The notes under the pieces were generated by a model. That model did not search any database. It worked only from the letters and a program-made list of their open reading frames with translations, and was not told the origin of the DNA. This document shows, piece by piece, positions 34,138 to 44,663 of a stretch of DNA of 64,000 nucleotides (position 1 is its first letter; each line of letters starts with the position of its first letter). Origin of the DNA: Heterohyrax brucei (Eukaryota; Chordata; Mammalia; Hyracoidea; Procaviidae); assembly GCA_028571685.1 (NCBI GenBank), contig CM053166.1, positions 56,754,111 through 56,818,110 of the forward strand, given 5' to 3'. Made by a program: the position numbers and the translations under genes.

Positions 34138-34686
34138 CTAGTTTTTTTCCTTACTCATAAATTTAAGGCATGTAGGCTGCCTCTCTAGCATACTTTTGGC
34201 TGCCAGTAACAGAACACCCCAACTCGCAATGAGAAAAGAATTTACTACCACATAACTAGAACCCTCAAGGCAGAAAGGCTCCCAAGACCTTACTTTAAAG
34301 TTCCTCTCCTCTGTGATTCTCTTATTTCTTCCTTTCTTGGCTTGCATTTTGGTTTCAGTCTCCAACTTATCCCCAAAAAGGCTGCTGTAATTCTAGCATT
34401 ACATGCAGATATGCAACCCCCCCCCCCCGTAGCAAAGCACTGTCCTGCCCAGCCAGGGGGGATATTAAAACTATTTAGCAACCAGTACAGCAGGTAGTGA
34501 CCAGTCAGAAAAGCCTCCAGCTATACTGGTACTGGCCAGCTGAATATCAAGGATTTTTCCAGGGTTGCCTTCCTAAGAGTGAGGAAGTCCTGCCACCATC
34601 AATAGAATTAACTCATAGCTCATTGCCCAGCACTGGATCACATGGTCCTGCAACCCCAAACCAATTTCCGGGAGTTTACCATGACT
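34138..34686. repeat. Old diverged repeat and intergenic DNA
   Basis: The stretch 34190-34450 (ggctgccagtaacagaacac, gagaaaagaatttactacc) looks like an old mammalian repeat related to 6930-7000. It contains a run of C at 34419-34428. The remainder to 34686 is unassigned. Confidence 0.35.
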
Positions 34687-34850
34687 GGAAGAGTTCTGGT
34701 AGTGCGATTGTTAAAAACTTGGCCGCTACCGAAAAGGTCAGCAATTTGAATCCACCAGTTGCTCCTTGGAAACCCTACAGGGCAGTTTTACTTTGTCCTG
34801 TAGGGTCACTATGAGTTGGAATCGACGCGATGGCGACTGGGATTTGGTAC
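34687..34850 (+). mobile_element. AfroSINE
   Basis: Head diverged (gttctggtagtgcgattgtt), B-box region ggtcagcaatttgaatc. Well-preserved 3' half: agttggaatcgacgcgatgg, gactgggatttgg. Confidence 0.85.
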
Positions 34851-34870
34851 CATGATTGAGTTAGAATGAT

Positions 34871-35050
34871 AAAGATTTGCATCTGACATGTATAGAACAG
34901 AAAGGAGGAGTGTGCTGTCACTGGGCAAGGAGAGCAATAGGAGCTGCACGTACATGGGCATGTGAATTTAAAGTGGATTGTACACTTTCCCTCAATCCCA
35001 ATCCCAATAAATAAATAAAATATTAAAAAAAAAAAAAGATTTGCGTCTGA
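34871..35050 (+). mobile_element. Very short L1 tail with 16-bp TSD
   Basis: 148 bp of L1 3' UTR (34887-35034) ending in an A tail. Flanked by aaagatttgcatctga (34871-34886) and the same 16-mer with one mismatch (35035-35050). A clear example of strong 5' truncation. Confidence 0.9.
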
Positions 35051-35407
35051 ATTGGAGATGGAGTCACTTTTTGTGGGTGGACATCTGAATTAAATCACGG
35101 TTTCTTTAGCAAGTTATAGGCTGGGGTGTCAGTCAATCCCATCTGCTACACAGCCTCACAACTCCTCCTCCCCCACCCCAATACCTCCAAAATCACAGGC
35201 TCCTTATGTCAGTGACACAGACCCACTGCTCAATCTGATTCACATTTTACTTTTTCCCCCATTTTTTTTTCTGCAACTGCAGATGCTCTACATTTTGTTC
35301 ATCTTTATAGCCTCTTTAAAGTATGAAATAAGTACCATTCCATTAGGCTTATTTCATGGATGGACAAACTAAACACTTCAAACTGAATAATTCGGGAGAA
35401 GCTAGGA
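35051..35407. other. Intergenic, no gene seen
   Basis: No recognised element. Confidence 0.4.
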
Positions 35408-35716
35408 TAGGTTTGGTGGTTTGATGACAGCATTATTACCTTCCATGTGGGAGACTTGGGTTTGGTTTCTGACCAGTGTACCTCATGTGCACCCTGTTGC
35501 TATTGATGGTGAATAGATTTCAGTGGAGCTTCCAGACTAAGATGAGCTAGGGAGGAAAGACTAATGTTCTATTTCTGAAAAATCAGCCAATGAAAACCCT
35601 ACGGATTACAAAGATCTGATCTACAATCAGTCATGGGAATGGCACAGGACCAAGTAAGGTTCTGATCTATTGTCGATGAGATCACCATGAGTGGGGCTGA
35701 CTTGAAGCCAGTTAAA
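35408..35716 (+). mobile_element. tRNA-Gly-headed SINE, diverged
   Basis: Head ggtttggtggtttgatgaca, with ccatgtgggagacttgggtt in the anticodon/B-box side. RTE-type body (atttcagtggagcttccaga, ctgatctacaatcagtcatg) and end ccatgagtggggctgactt. Second of four copies. Confidence 0.7.
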
Positions 35717-36280
35717 AAGATAGGTTAATGGAACAGGGCTTGTGACAAACAAGCAGTTATAGCTCAGTTGCTCTTACTCACACACCTGTCCTTTGGATTA
35801 ACAGGTAAGCAAATTATTGAGTATTTGTCCAGGCTGAGGGCCAATAGGCTGTTTATAGCCTGAAGAGCTTGACTTTTCTACCCAAATGAGTCTGCCAACA
35901 GCCATCAGATAATCAGTCTCTTCCAGTGACAGGGGCATGATGGATTTTCCCCATTACTTGATATCAATGCTTTTGTTAGATTGCATTTTCTGCAGTACCT
36001 TTCCTCTCAGCATCTCAAGGTCTTTTGCAAAGGCTTATGTAATGGAAAATAATTCTGCAAAGTAGGCAGACCTGGCAAGGCCAGAATACAGAAACTACAT
36101 TCTTCACAAACACGTGTGCAGCAACCCTACTGGGCCCATCTGTGTTGGGGCAGTGACATTCACGGCACCTTGAGATGATAAGAGAACACGGATACAGGCA
36201 AAGGGGGACACAGCTGCCTTTGGTAAGCTCCAAGGAGGCCCTTCTCCCTATGCCCGGGACACTGGCATTTAAGTAAGAAA
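35717..36280. other. Intergenic, no gene seen
   Basis: No recognised element. Confidence 0.4.
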
Positions 36281-36426
36281 ACTCATTGCCATCAAGTCAA
36301 TTCTTACTCATAGCAACCCTACAGGACAGAATAGCACTGCCCAATAGAGTTTCCAAGGAGCAGTTGGTGGACTCAAACCACCCACCTTTTGGTTAGCAGC
36401 TTAACTCAGTGCACTAGCAGGGCTCA
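36281..36426 (-). mobile_element. AfroSINE
   Basis: Short minus-strand copy: actcattgccatcaagtcaa, agtttccaaggagcagttgg, ccaccttttggttagcagct. Confidence 0.8.
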
Positions 36427-36504
36427 TAAGTTAGAAAAGGAGGGACTTTAAGAAAGAGAGAGAAAAGGAAGGGAAGGATGGGGCAATGATAAAAAGCAAT
36501 ACTT

Positions 36505-36822
36505 CAGTAGGCATAAGAAAAGGTGCCCAATGGCATTAGTCATCAAAGAGATGCAAATTCAAACCACTGTGAGATAACACAATAACCACCAGAATGTCTA
36601 ATAAGCTGAAAAAACCAAACCCATTGCTGCCAAGTCTATTCTAACTTGCAGTGATCCTATAGAGGACAAGAAAGGATCTTCCTCTAAAGCCTTTAGAGAG
36701 AGTATAGCACTGCTCACACCCCGAATATGGACTCCTAGCCTCTAGAACTTGGAGATAATACGTTTTTGTTGTAAGTTACTCAGTGTGTGGTATTTTGTTA
36801 TGGCAGCCTTAGGAAACTAATT
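36505..36822 (+). repeat. Patchwork of old L1, AfroSINE tail and LTR end
   Basis: 36505-36605 is an old L1 ORF2 piece (attagtcatcaaagagatgc, aattcaaaccactgtgagat). 36609-36665 is the 3' end of a minus AfroSINE (accaaacccattgctgccaa). 36666-36822 is the 3' end of an MLT1-type LTR (agtgtgtggtattttgttat, ggcagccttaggaaactaat). Confidence 0.6.
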
Positions 36823-36869
36823 GTGAACCATTATGGAAAATTGTAAAGCAACTACTAAAGCTGAGAATA

Positions 36870-37918
36870 CCAGGTCCAACAACAAGTCTGCAAACAAGTT
36901 TTAAGTGCTACGTACTTCATTCGCTGAATATCACTATAGTCACCTTCGAAGTCCTCCCCTTAGGAAGCTATGCACTGATGCCAGTGCCTAGTTTATCCTT
37001 CAAAGCAATTTTGGAACTCTTTCTAGAATGGCCACTGCACACAGTGGCAAGGTGGAAAGTTCACAGACTTAGTTGTTCAGCTGTCTGTGAGGGAGTTTTT
37101 AGCCAGTAAACAACAGTATTGGAACACCCTCCTTACTCACATGATCTGGCCCCCAATAACGTTTTCTTTATCCAAAGATAAATACTGAAAGGAAGATATT
37201 TTGGTGACATTCAAGACATCAAGGCTAATACAACAGCTCTCACGGCCATTCCAGAAAAAGAGCTCCAAAATGGCTTTGAAGGGTGGACTAGGTGCTGGCA
37301 TTGGTGCATACCTTCCCAAAGGGAATACTTCGAGGGTCACTGTCATGGTTTGAATTGTGTCCCCCCAAAAATGTGTGCAGCCACGTGGCTGGGATATGGT
37401 TCCCAGTATCTTGGGACTGTCCTCCATTGTGTGGTTTTGCTAACCTGTATGTTAAAGGATTAGGGTGGGGCTGTGAATTCCTGCTATGGGGAAGTTTCCC
37501 TGGAGTATGGCTTGCCCCACCCTTAATGCTTTTAGCTTGCAAGGAATAAAAGGAAAAAGAACCAAGGACAATTTGAGAACCTCGCTACCATCCAGCAAGC
37601 AGCACCGGGAGCAGAGCGCGTCGTTCAGACCAGAGGTTCTTGTGTTAGGACACTCCCTGGACAATGACTGATGCAATACCGGACTTTCCTCCAGAGCCGT
37701 CAAGGGGAAAGTCTTTCCCTGGAGCGGACACCCTGAATAAGGACTTGCAACCTACCAGACTGTGTAAGAATAAATCTTTCTTTGTTAAAGCCATCCACTC
37801 TGTGGTATTTCTGTTAGAGCAGCCTAGCTGACTAACACAGTCACCATAGTGCTATACAGCAATGAGGTATGTAGCACTCTTTCTAGGATGAGTTTGTGAA
37901 CTTAATTGGCAGTCCTTG
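36870..37918 (+). mobile_element. Palindromic mariner-derived MITE, copy 1, split by an LTR
   Basis: Flanked by TA (36868-36869 and 37919-37920). Both termini derive from the same 3' end of a mariner element in inverted orientation, giving arms of about 170 bp. Between them about 210 bp of plus-strand transposase 3' coding sequence remains. Its translation includes a block equivalent to the mariner C-terminus (REFLASK; AIPEKELQNGFEGWTR). Without the 499-bp LTR and its TSD it is about 545 bp, close to the 561 bp of the copy at 45345. It lacks the rest of the transposase. Confidence 0.75.
37341..37839 (+). mobile_element. Solo LTR, ERVL-MaLR-like, inside the mariner MITE
   Basis: 499 bp, TG...CA ends (tgtcatggtttgaattgtg ... 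gctgactaacaca). Perfect 5-bp TSD gtcac (37336-37340 and 37840-37844). A gtaagaataaatctttct poly(A) signal lies near 37765. The MITE must be older than this LTR. Confidence 0.95.
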
Positions 37919-37970
37919 TATGCCATGAGTCGGATCCGACTCGACGGAACTTGGCTTGGCTGGCTGTATG
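37917..37970 (+). mobile_element. Micro-retroposon of the hairpin-tail type
   Basis: Directly after the mariner end, ccatgagtcggatccgactc is followed by gacggaacttggcttggctggc. This is the same palindrome and ttggc-repeat end as the 34-bp inserts at 12824 and 21922. The only duplication I can see is tgtatg (37917-37922 and 37965-37970), so the TSD here is weak. Confidence 0.55.
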
Positions 37971-37978
37971 TTTACCAT

Positions 37979-38142
37979 AAACCAAAAACCAAACCCATGG
38001 CTATCAAGTCGGTTCTGACTCATACCCTGTAGGCAGAGTAGAACTGTCCCATAGAGTTTTCAAGGAATACCTAGCAGATTTGAACTGCCAATCTTTTGGC
38101 TGGCAGATGTAGCACTTAACTACTATACCACCAGGGTTTCCG
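37979..38142 (-). mobile_element. AfroSINE
   Basis: Minus-strand copy with an aaccaaaaaccaaacccat tail side and a ccaccagggtttcc head side. B box readable. Confidence 0.9.
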
Positions 38143-38164
38143 TGCTTACTGTATGACCCAGCAA

Positions 38165-39715
38165 TTCTTTTGTTATTGTTATTAGGTGCTGTTGAGTCTG
38201 CTCTGACTCATAGTGACCCCATGTACAATAGAATGAAACACTGCTCAGTCCTACACCATCCTTACAATTATGCCTGAGCCCACTGTTGGAGCCACTGTGT
38301 CAGTCCATCTTGTTGAGAGGCTTCCTCTTTTTCCCTGATGCTCTACTTTACCAAGCATGATGTCCTTCTCCAGGGACTGATTATCTCCTAGTAACATGTC
38401 CAAAGTATGTGAAATGTAGTTTCATCATGCTTGCTTCCAAGGACCATTCTGGTTGTACTACTTTCAAGACGGATTTGTTGGTTCTTTGGGCAGTCTGTGA
38501 TATATTCAATATTCTTCACCAATACCACAATTCAAAAGTGTCAATTCTTCTTTGGCCTTCCTTTATTCATTGTCCAGCTTTTGCATGCATATGAGGCAAC
38601 CGGAGACAGCACGGCTTGGATTAGGCGCTCCTTAGCCTTTGAGATGACATTGGGTTTATGCAATGCAATGCATCTTTTGATTGCTTGACTGCTGCATCCA
38701 TGGGCATTGATTGTGGATCCAAGTAAAATGAAATCCTTAACGACCTCAGTCTTTTCTCCACTTATCATGATGTCGCTTACTGGTCCAGTTGTGAGGATTT
38801 TGTTTTCTTGATGTTGAGGTGCAATCCATACCGAAGGCTATGCTCTTTGATCTTCATTAGCAAGTGTTTTACATCCTCTTCATTTTCAGTGAGCAAGTTT
38901 GTATCATCTGCATAGCATAAGTTGTTAATGAGTTTTCCTTCAATCCTGATGCTCTGTTCTTCTTCATATAGTTCAAGCTTCTCAGTTTATTTTCTCAGCA
39001 TGCAGATTGAATAAGTACGGTGAAAGGTTACAACCCTGATGCAAACCTTTCCTGACTTTACACCATGCAGTATCCCCTTGTTCTGTTCAAACAACTGCTT
39101 CTTGATCTATGTACAGATTCCTCATAAGCACATTTAAGTGTTCTGGAATTCCCATTCTTTGTACTGTTATCCATAATTCGTTATGATCCACAAAGTCAAA
39201 TGCCTTTGTATAGTCAATGAAATACAGGTAAATATCTTTCTGATATTCTCTGTTTTCAGCTAAGCTCCATCTGACGTCAGCAATGACATCACTGGTTCTG
39301 TATTCTTTTCTAAATCTGGCTTCAAGTCTAGCAGCTCCTTGTCAATATACTGCTGTTGCTTTTGAATGATCTTCAGCAAAATTTTAATTTCATGTGATAT
39401 TGGTGATGTTATTAGAAAACTTCCACATTCGATTAGACAACATTTCTTGGGAATCAGCATAAATAGGGATCTCTTCCAGTCAGTCGGCCAGGTGAATGTG
39501 TTCTAAATTTGTTGGCATAGGTGAGTGAGCACTTTTAGTGCTGCATTCATTTGCTGAAACATCTTAAGTGGTATTCTATCAATTCCTGGAGTCTTGTTTG
39601 TCTCCAGTGACCTCAGGGCAGCTTAGACTTCTTCCTTCAGTATCACCTGTTCCTGATGGTATGTTACCTCCTGAAATGGCTGAACGTCAACCAATGCTTT
39701 TTGGTAGAGTGACTC
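38165..39715 (-). pseudogene. RTE-clade LINE, 3' portion with RT
   Basis: On the minus strand the RT palm is readable: YFIDYTKAFDFVDHNELW (about 39180-39235) with the first catalytic Asp, and NLCYADDTNLLTENEED (about 38880-38930) with the YADD box. The C-terminal region follows, then the RTE 3' end (tgagtcagagcagactcaac on minus), with an aac-repeat tail at 38165-38195 on plus as its complement. 5'-truncated; many frameshifts. Confidence 0.85.
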
Positions 39716-39724
39716 ATAGGTTCG

Positions 39725-39915
39725 AGAACAGCCGTGAAAGAATGTTCATCGCAGCACTGTTTGCATTAGCCAAAAATTGAAGACAATTCAAATGTCCATA
39801 GAATGTAGAATGTAGAATGTATAAATAATTGTGGTATATTTAAACCGTGGAATATTATATACCGACAAAAATGAATGAACTACTGCTTTGTGCAGTAATA
39901 GACAATCCTCACATA
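39725..39915 (+). repeat. Old L1 ORF2 3' fragment
   Basis: The stretch ttcatcgcagcactgtttgc, attagccaaaaattgaagac, ggaatattatataccgacaa matches the standard L1 ORF2 C-terminal DNA. A triple agaatgt repeat lies at 39804-39825. Confidence 0.7.
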
Positions 39916-39944
39916 CATCCACCACGTGTCTGTTAGCTGGTCTT

Positions 39945-40404
39945 CCTGTGGTGGTCTGTGTGTAGTGATACTGAGAGCTACGCCACTGGTATTCCAAATA
40001 CCAGCAGGGTCACCTATGATGGACAGGTTTCAGCAGAGCTTCCAGATTAAGACAACCTAGGAAGAAAAGCCTAGTGATCTACTTTTGAAAGATCTAAACC
40101 CAAACCTATTGCTGTGAAGTCAATTCTGACTCATGACAACAGTGTAGAATGGTCTCACATGATTCGGAAGGCTGTAATCTTTACAAAAGCAGACAGCCAC
40201 ATCTTTCTCCCACAGAGCAGCTGCTGAGTTTGTACTGCCAACTTTTCTGTTAGCAGCCAAGTATTTTACCACTGGGTTCCTCTGAAAGCTTACAGCCTTG
40301 AAAACACTATGGAGTACAGTTTTACTCTGCACACATGGGATCGCCATGAGCTGGAACTGATTTGACAGCAAGTAACAACTCTGTGTGTGTGTGTGTGTGT
40401 GTGT
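39945..40404 (+). mobile_element. RTE-derived short element with nested AfroSINE and TG repeat
   Basis: 39945-40093 matches the RTE 5' UTR (tactgagagctacgccactg, ccagcagggtcacctatgat). 40284-40380 continues to an RTE 3' end (catgagctggaactgatttg, cagcaagtaacaact). It has no tRNA head. A TG dinucleotide repeat (40381-40404) follows the tail. A minus AfroSINE occupies 40094-40283. Confidence 0.7.
40094..40283 (-). mobile_element. AfroSINE, long variant, nested
   Basis: Contains the long-variant block gtaatctttacaaaagcaga, cagccacatctttctccca. Minus strand, inserted in the RTE-derived element. Confidence 0.8.
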
Positions 40405-41046
40405 CTGCATACACACATGAGTCTCACTAGTTCGGTTTCTCTAGAGAACCCTAAGATAGTCTCTCCTTTATCTCATGAAGTCCAATAAAGAACTGGAAGT
40501 CACGAACATGATGGAGAGTATTTGTTCTAATACAAGTGAGAAGCTACAACCCCAATCATTTCCAGGCAAGCAGGTTTTCTTGGTCTGCACTCTTGTTCCA
40601 AACCAGGACTCTACATTTTCATTGCAAGGGGAGGGAGCATGTGTATGTGCAAGAGTGATCATTACTTGCATGTCTGTGGGTGTCTCTGAGTACATGTGTC
40701 TGTATGTTTGGATGTGTATGTATATTTATACGTGTGTGGAGAGAGGCTCTCAGGAGAAGTGAAATGCCTACGGTTATTGTTAATATCATAAGCTTGAGCT
40801 ATTGTTTTCATAAATGAAAGGCTGGAAATAGTCTCTTGTTGCTCTTAGAGCTGTGCTGCTGAAATTATATTTCTGTGGAGGAATGCTTCTTTCATTCTGC
40901 AAGTATAACACTGTCACCAAAATGGGAGAATTTGGCTCCACTGGAAACTCAGGTGGAATCTGCTTCATCAGTAGATTTCCTAAGCCTGAGGGCTAGAGTA
41001 TCCTGTGACCTTTGTGTTGTAGATCAAAATTAAAAACAGGAAGTTC
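40405..41046. other. Intergenic, no gene seen
   Basis: A gt-rich, imperfect tgtg/tatg stretch at 40630-40740. No gene recognised. Confidence 0.4.
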
Positions 41047-41210
41047 TCAGTTGCCAAGGGGGAGATACTGTAGTTCAATGTTAGAACCCTCACTTCCATG
41101 TGGGAGACCTGGATTTGATTCTTGGTTAATGAACCTCAAGTGCAGACACTGACCTGTCTGTCAATGAAGGCTTGCTTATTGCTGTGATGCTGAACAGATT
41201 TCAACAGAGC

Positions 41211-41384
41211 TTCTAGACTAGAGGAAACCCTGATGGTGTAGTGGTTCAGTGCTACGGCTGCTAACCAGAAGGCTGGTAGTTCAAATCTGCTAGGCACTCC
41301 TTGGAAACACTATGGGGCAGTTCTACTCTGTCTATAGTGTTGCTACAAGCTGGAACTGAGACAACAACAGTGGTTTCTAGACTA
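41211..41384 (+). mobile_element. AfroSINE nested with 10-bp TSD
   Basis: SINE body 41221-41374, flanked by ttctagacta (41211-41220 and 41375-41384). Head gaggaaaccctgatggtgta; short 3' end without the tttgg tail. Confidence 0.9.
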
Positions 41385-41521
41385 AGAAGTAATGGGAAGA
41401 AAGAACTGGCCATGCACTTCTGAAAATCAGCCCATGAAAACCCTATGGATAGCTACATTCAGTCAGTCATGGGGACAGCACAGAACTGGACAACACTTCA
41501 TTCCATTGTGCATAGGGTCAC

Positions 41522-42022
41522 TGTTATGGATTGCACTGTGTCCCCCAAAAATGTGTGTTGACTTGGCTGGTCCACAATTCTCGGTGTTATGTGATTGTCC
41601 ACCATTTTTTCTTCTAATGTGATTTTCCGGTGTTATAAATCCTACCTCTGTGATATTAATGAGGTGGGATTAGAGGAAGTTATGTAAACGAGTCAGGACT
41701 CATCTGTGTGATTAGTTTATATCTTGAGTCAATCTCTTTTGAGATACAAAAGAGAGACGTGAGCACAGAGACATGGGACTGCAATATCACCAGGAAACAA
41801 GAGCCAGGAGAAAGCGAGGACACTGTGGACCTGGGGCGTCTATGCTGAGAAGCTCCTTGATCAGTGAAGACTGATAACAAGAGCTGACAGAGAAAAGCCT
41901 TCCCTTGGAGATGGCATTCTGAATTTGGACTTTTAGCCTCGCAGACTGTTAGAGAATAAATTTTTCTTTGTTAAAGCCATCCACTTGTGATATTTCTGTT
42001 GTAGCAGCACTAGGTAACTAAG
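41522..42022 (+). mobile_element. Solo LTR, ERVL-MaLR-like, nested in a SINE
   Basis: Begins tgttatggattgcactgtgt. Left TSD gtcac (41517-41521); right atcac (42023-42027) with one mismatch. The last bases are eroded (aactaag in place of the usual ...taagaca). Same subfamily as 481-964. Confidence 0.85.
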
Positions 42023-42063
42023 ATCACCATGAGTCAGGGCCAGCATGATGGCAGCAAAAGTGG

Positions 42064-44089
42064 ACACGACCTCGGTGTCTCTCAATAATTTCCCTGTAAT
42101 GCCTGTGCTGATGGTCATTTTTGAAGCCTCTATTGTGCACCTGGACCTATGGTAGGCATTGGCTTTATTGAGACGAGTAAGTGCCCATTTGGGTCCTTGG
42201 GGAGTTCTTAATGACTTGATAGGATGTGATCAGTACAATGATAAGAGCAAGTAAAGAGGGAGACTTCAGGTGCAGTGACATGGTGCATCTAACTCAACTT
42301 CATAGATGGCCCAATGCCACTCCAGCAGTCAGGGTATAAGCAAGGGGATCTTCCCAGAGGAAGTAGTTCTGTTGGGTCTGAAGGGATAAATAGATAAATA
42401 GGAATTTTCTAGAACAATCAAAGACGGTACCTCAGCCTGGCCCATACTTAAGGCAACAGCTATATTTGTGGACTGGTATGAGGCAGCCAGCATATGGCTA
42501 GGAGACGACAACTTCACTTACTTGGGGCAGAAGTTAGGAAGCCACAGGGTAGCTAGCACTTGCAATGTGAAAGAAGAGTTTTTTTCTCAGTAATATTATT
42601 TCACTGGCACAGTTGTAGCAGCAGCAAGAGCCTACCTCCAGCCTTTCTAACCTGCTGTTCCCTCCCCAACCCAATCTGACAAGAACAAACTTAACTGCCA
42701 GAGACTGCCGGCTTAAAGAATGGCCAGGTCCTCTGCCATCCCATCTCCACCAGAGCCCACCTGGCGCCTCCCGGTGCTGGACAGCTTCTTGTGATCCCTC
42801 CACATCCATGCTCCACCCTTCCGCCTCCTGGTCTGCACTCCAGGAGGTAGGCTTTTATGGAATACATCCACAGGCTTCACTGTTCTCCACTTCAGGAGGC
42901 ATGACAGTAGCTCAGAGGGCAGGAGAAGAGGCATTTACTGCCCTGACTCCCTCCCCACAGTCTCTTGTGTTGTCTGCATCCTGCTACTAAGGCCACAGCT
43001 CCTGTTGGGTGGCCCTTCTCTGACCCTTCCACTCATCTTTTTGGCTTTTGGAAACCATCCCCTCCCTTCTCCTTATCCCTTCAGGCCTAGAGATGGTAGC
43101 AGCTGCCTACCACTGCTAGAACCTGAGTGTTTCCCAACCGTTATTGGTTTCTTTCACTCTGCCCTCCATCTGTAGACAGTCCCTCCATAGAACTCTCCTT
43201 CTATCACCTAGATGGAGAGTGCCAACACCTTCTTGCCAGGATGTTAGCAAGAACCCTTACCTCCTACCAGAGGGTTCTTTCCTGCCCCAGGCTTTGGGTT
43301 AATTCCATCTCCTGGTGGTCAAGGTGGTGGACAAGGAGTCAGAAGGCTACTGAAGGCTCAGGCCAGCTCTGGTCTCCTCTGACCTTGACCCTAGATCACA
43401 AGAAATGGACTCTCACTTGCTCTTCAGGACCAGGCCTTCACCTTGGACATGGACTCTGGAATTCTACTTCTGTGTTGCCTGCTTCATTCCCTGGTGAGTT
43501 CCAAAGGGACTGGAGTGATACCCTGATTTCTGCATGTCTTTGTAATCCTGACTCTGAACTCCTGTCCTCATCCCTGGGACTCTGCTGCCATCCTCATAAA
43601 TGCCCAGTGGCACACCTCTGCCATAACCTGGCTGCCCCAGACCTTCCCAAGCACCTGTCTACACCACTGTGAGGCTGCTAAAAGTTGTCTGGTTGGCATC
43701 CTGGTCACTCACCCTTCCTGTCCGGATAGTCCCCAGCCAGGGTTGTGGCAGCTGCAATGGCAGGAGACTCACATCAAACTTCAGCCTTCAGACTCCTGCC
43801 CACCAGCTTGAAGTGCTCCTAAAAGGCAGGGCAGTGTGGCCCAGACCTACCCCCCACCCCTGAGGTTCACTTGGTGCTGGGTCAGCAATTTGATCGTGGA
43901 ACTCAGTCAGTGGATGGTAGCAAAGCCAGAGTTTCCAAATAGTTTCAGAGGAAAGAGCTAAAGGCCAAGGGCTGGAGCGGGGGGCTGAGGAAGGGGGAGG
44001 AGGACAGCTGGTGTACCCACAGCACCCCAATCCTCAAGGACCTCATCTCTTGCAGAAGAAAATAAAGCAGAAGTATAGCTGGTAGTTCT
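42064..44089. other. Intergenic, no gene seen
   Basis: Unique-looking, moderately GC-rich, with no young repeat for two kilobases. It contains a 181-codon ORF at 43127-43672, but its protein is low in conserved-looking features and has no recognisable domain. Nothing supports a gene. Confidence 0.45.
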
Positions 44090-44260
44090 GAGCAGTCAGT
44101 GTGTGCTAAGTACTTTATATGCATCTTCTCAGCAAGCCTCACAGCAACATGAATTATTTGTGCCTTCTACATGAGGAAGCAGGGAAGCAATAGCTTGAGT
44201 GACTTACTCATAGCTGGGAACCACAGTCTGAGTCCCAGATCTACCCTCTGCATTCTCTGT
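44090..44260 (-). repeat. MIR-like SINE
   Basis: The stretch gtgctaagtactttatatgc, ctacatgaggaagcagggaa, gtgacttactcatagctggg is an inverted MIR. Confidence 0.6.
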
Positions 44261-44301
44261 CCTCCATGTGCTAATTAGGCCCTGCTGCCCATTTCTCAAA
44301 A

Positions 44302-44663
44302 GAGCCATGGTGGTGCACTGGTTAAGCACTTAGCTGTTAACCGCAGGTTTGACAATTCAAATCCACCAGCTGCTCAGCAGGAGAGGCTGCCATAAAGATT
44401 ACAGGCTTGTAACCCCTATTAAAAAAAAAAAAAAAAAACCCATTGCTGTTGAGTTGATTCCTACTCATAGCAACCCTACAGGACAGGGCAGAACTGCTCC
44501 ATAGAGTTTCCAAGGAGTGTCCAGTGAGTTCAAACTGCCAATTCTTTGGTTAGTAGCCACAGTACTTAACCACTATATCACCAGGTTTTCCAAGATGAGA
44601 CAGTTCTATTCTGCCCTAAAGGATTGCTATGAGTTAGAATCACTTGAATGACAAGGGGCTAAG
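44302..44663 (+). mobile_element. AfroSINE interrupted by an inverted AfroSINE
   Basis: Plus-strand long-variant AfroSINE in two parts (44302-44420 and 44595-44663) with a complete minus-strand AfroSINE at 44421-44594 between them. The inner copy has an 18-base A run at 44421-44438 next to its tail. The outer copy resumes at gagacagttctattctgccc. Confidence 0.85.
44421..44594 (-). mobile_element. AfroSINE nested in opposite orientation
   Basis: Standard minus-strand copy (cccattgctgttgagttgat ... tatatcaccaggttttcc). Together with the outer SINE it makes a long inverted repeat. Confidence 0.85.

Larger units (their letters stand above)
41047..42063 (+). mobile_element. tRNA-Gly-headed SINE split by an AfroSINE and an LTR
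   Basis: The SINE is read as 41047-41220, 41385-41521 and 42023-42063. The head (gggggagatactgtagttca, tgggagacctggatttgatt) is diverged. Body and tail are as in 8953-9302. Two separate insertions interrupt it, so it is the oldest layer of the three. Confidence 0.8.

Noticed and set aside
43127-43672. 181-codon plus-strand ORF in a repeat-free stretch
   Set aside because: No recognisable domain, no splice or promoter context, and a composition rich in Ser, Leu, Pro and Cys as expected from GC-moderate non-coding DNA.
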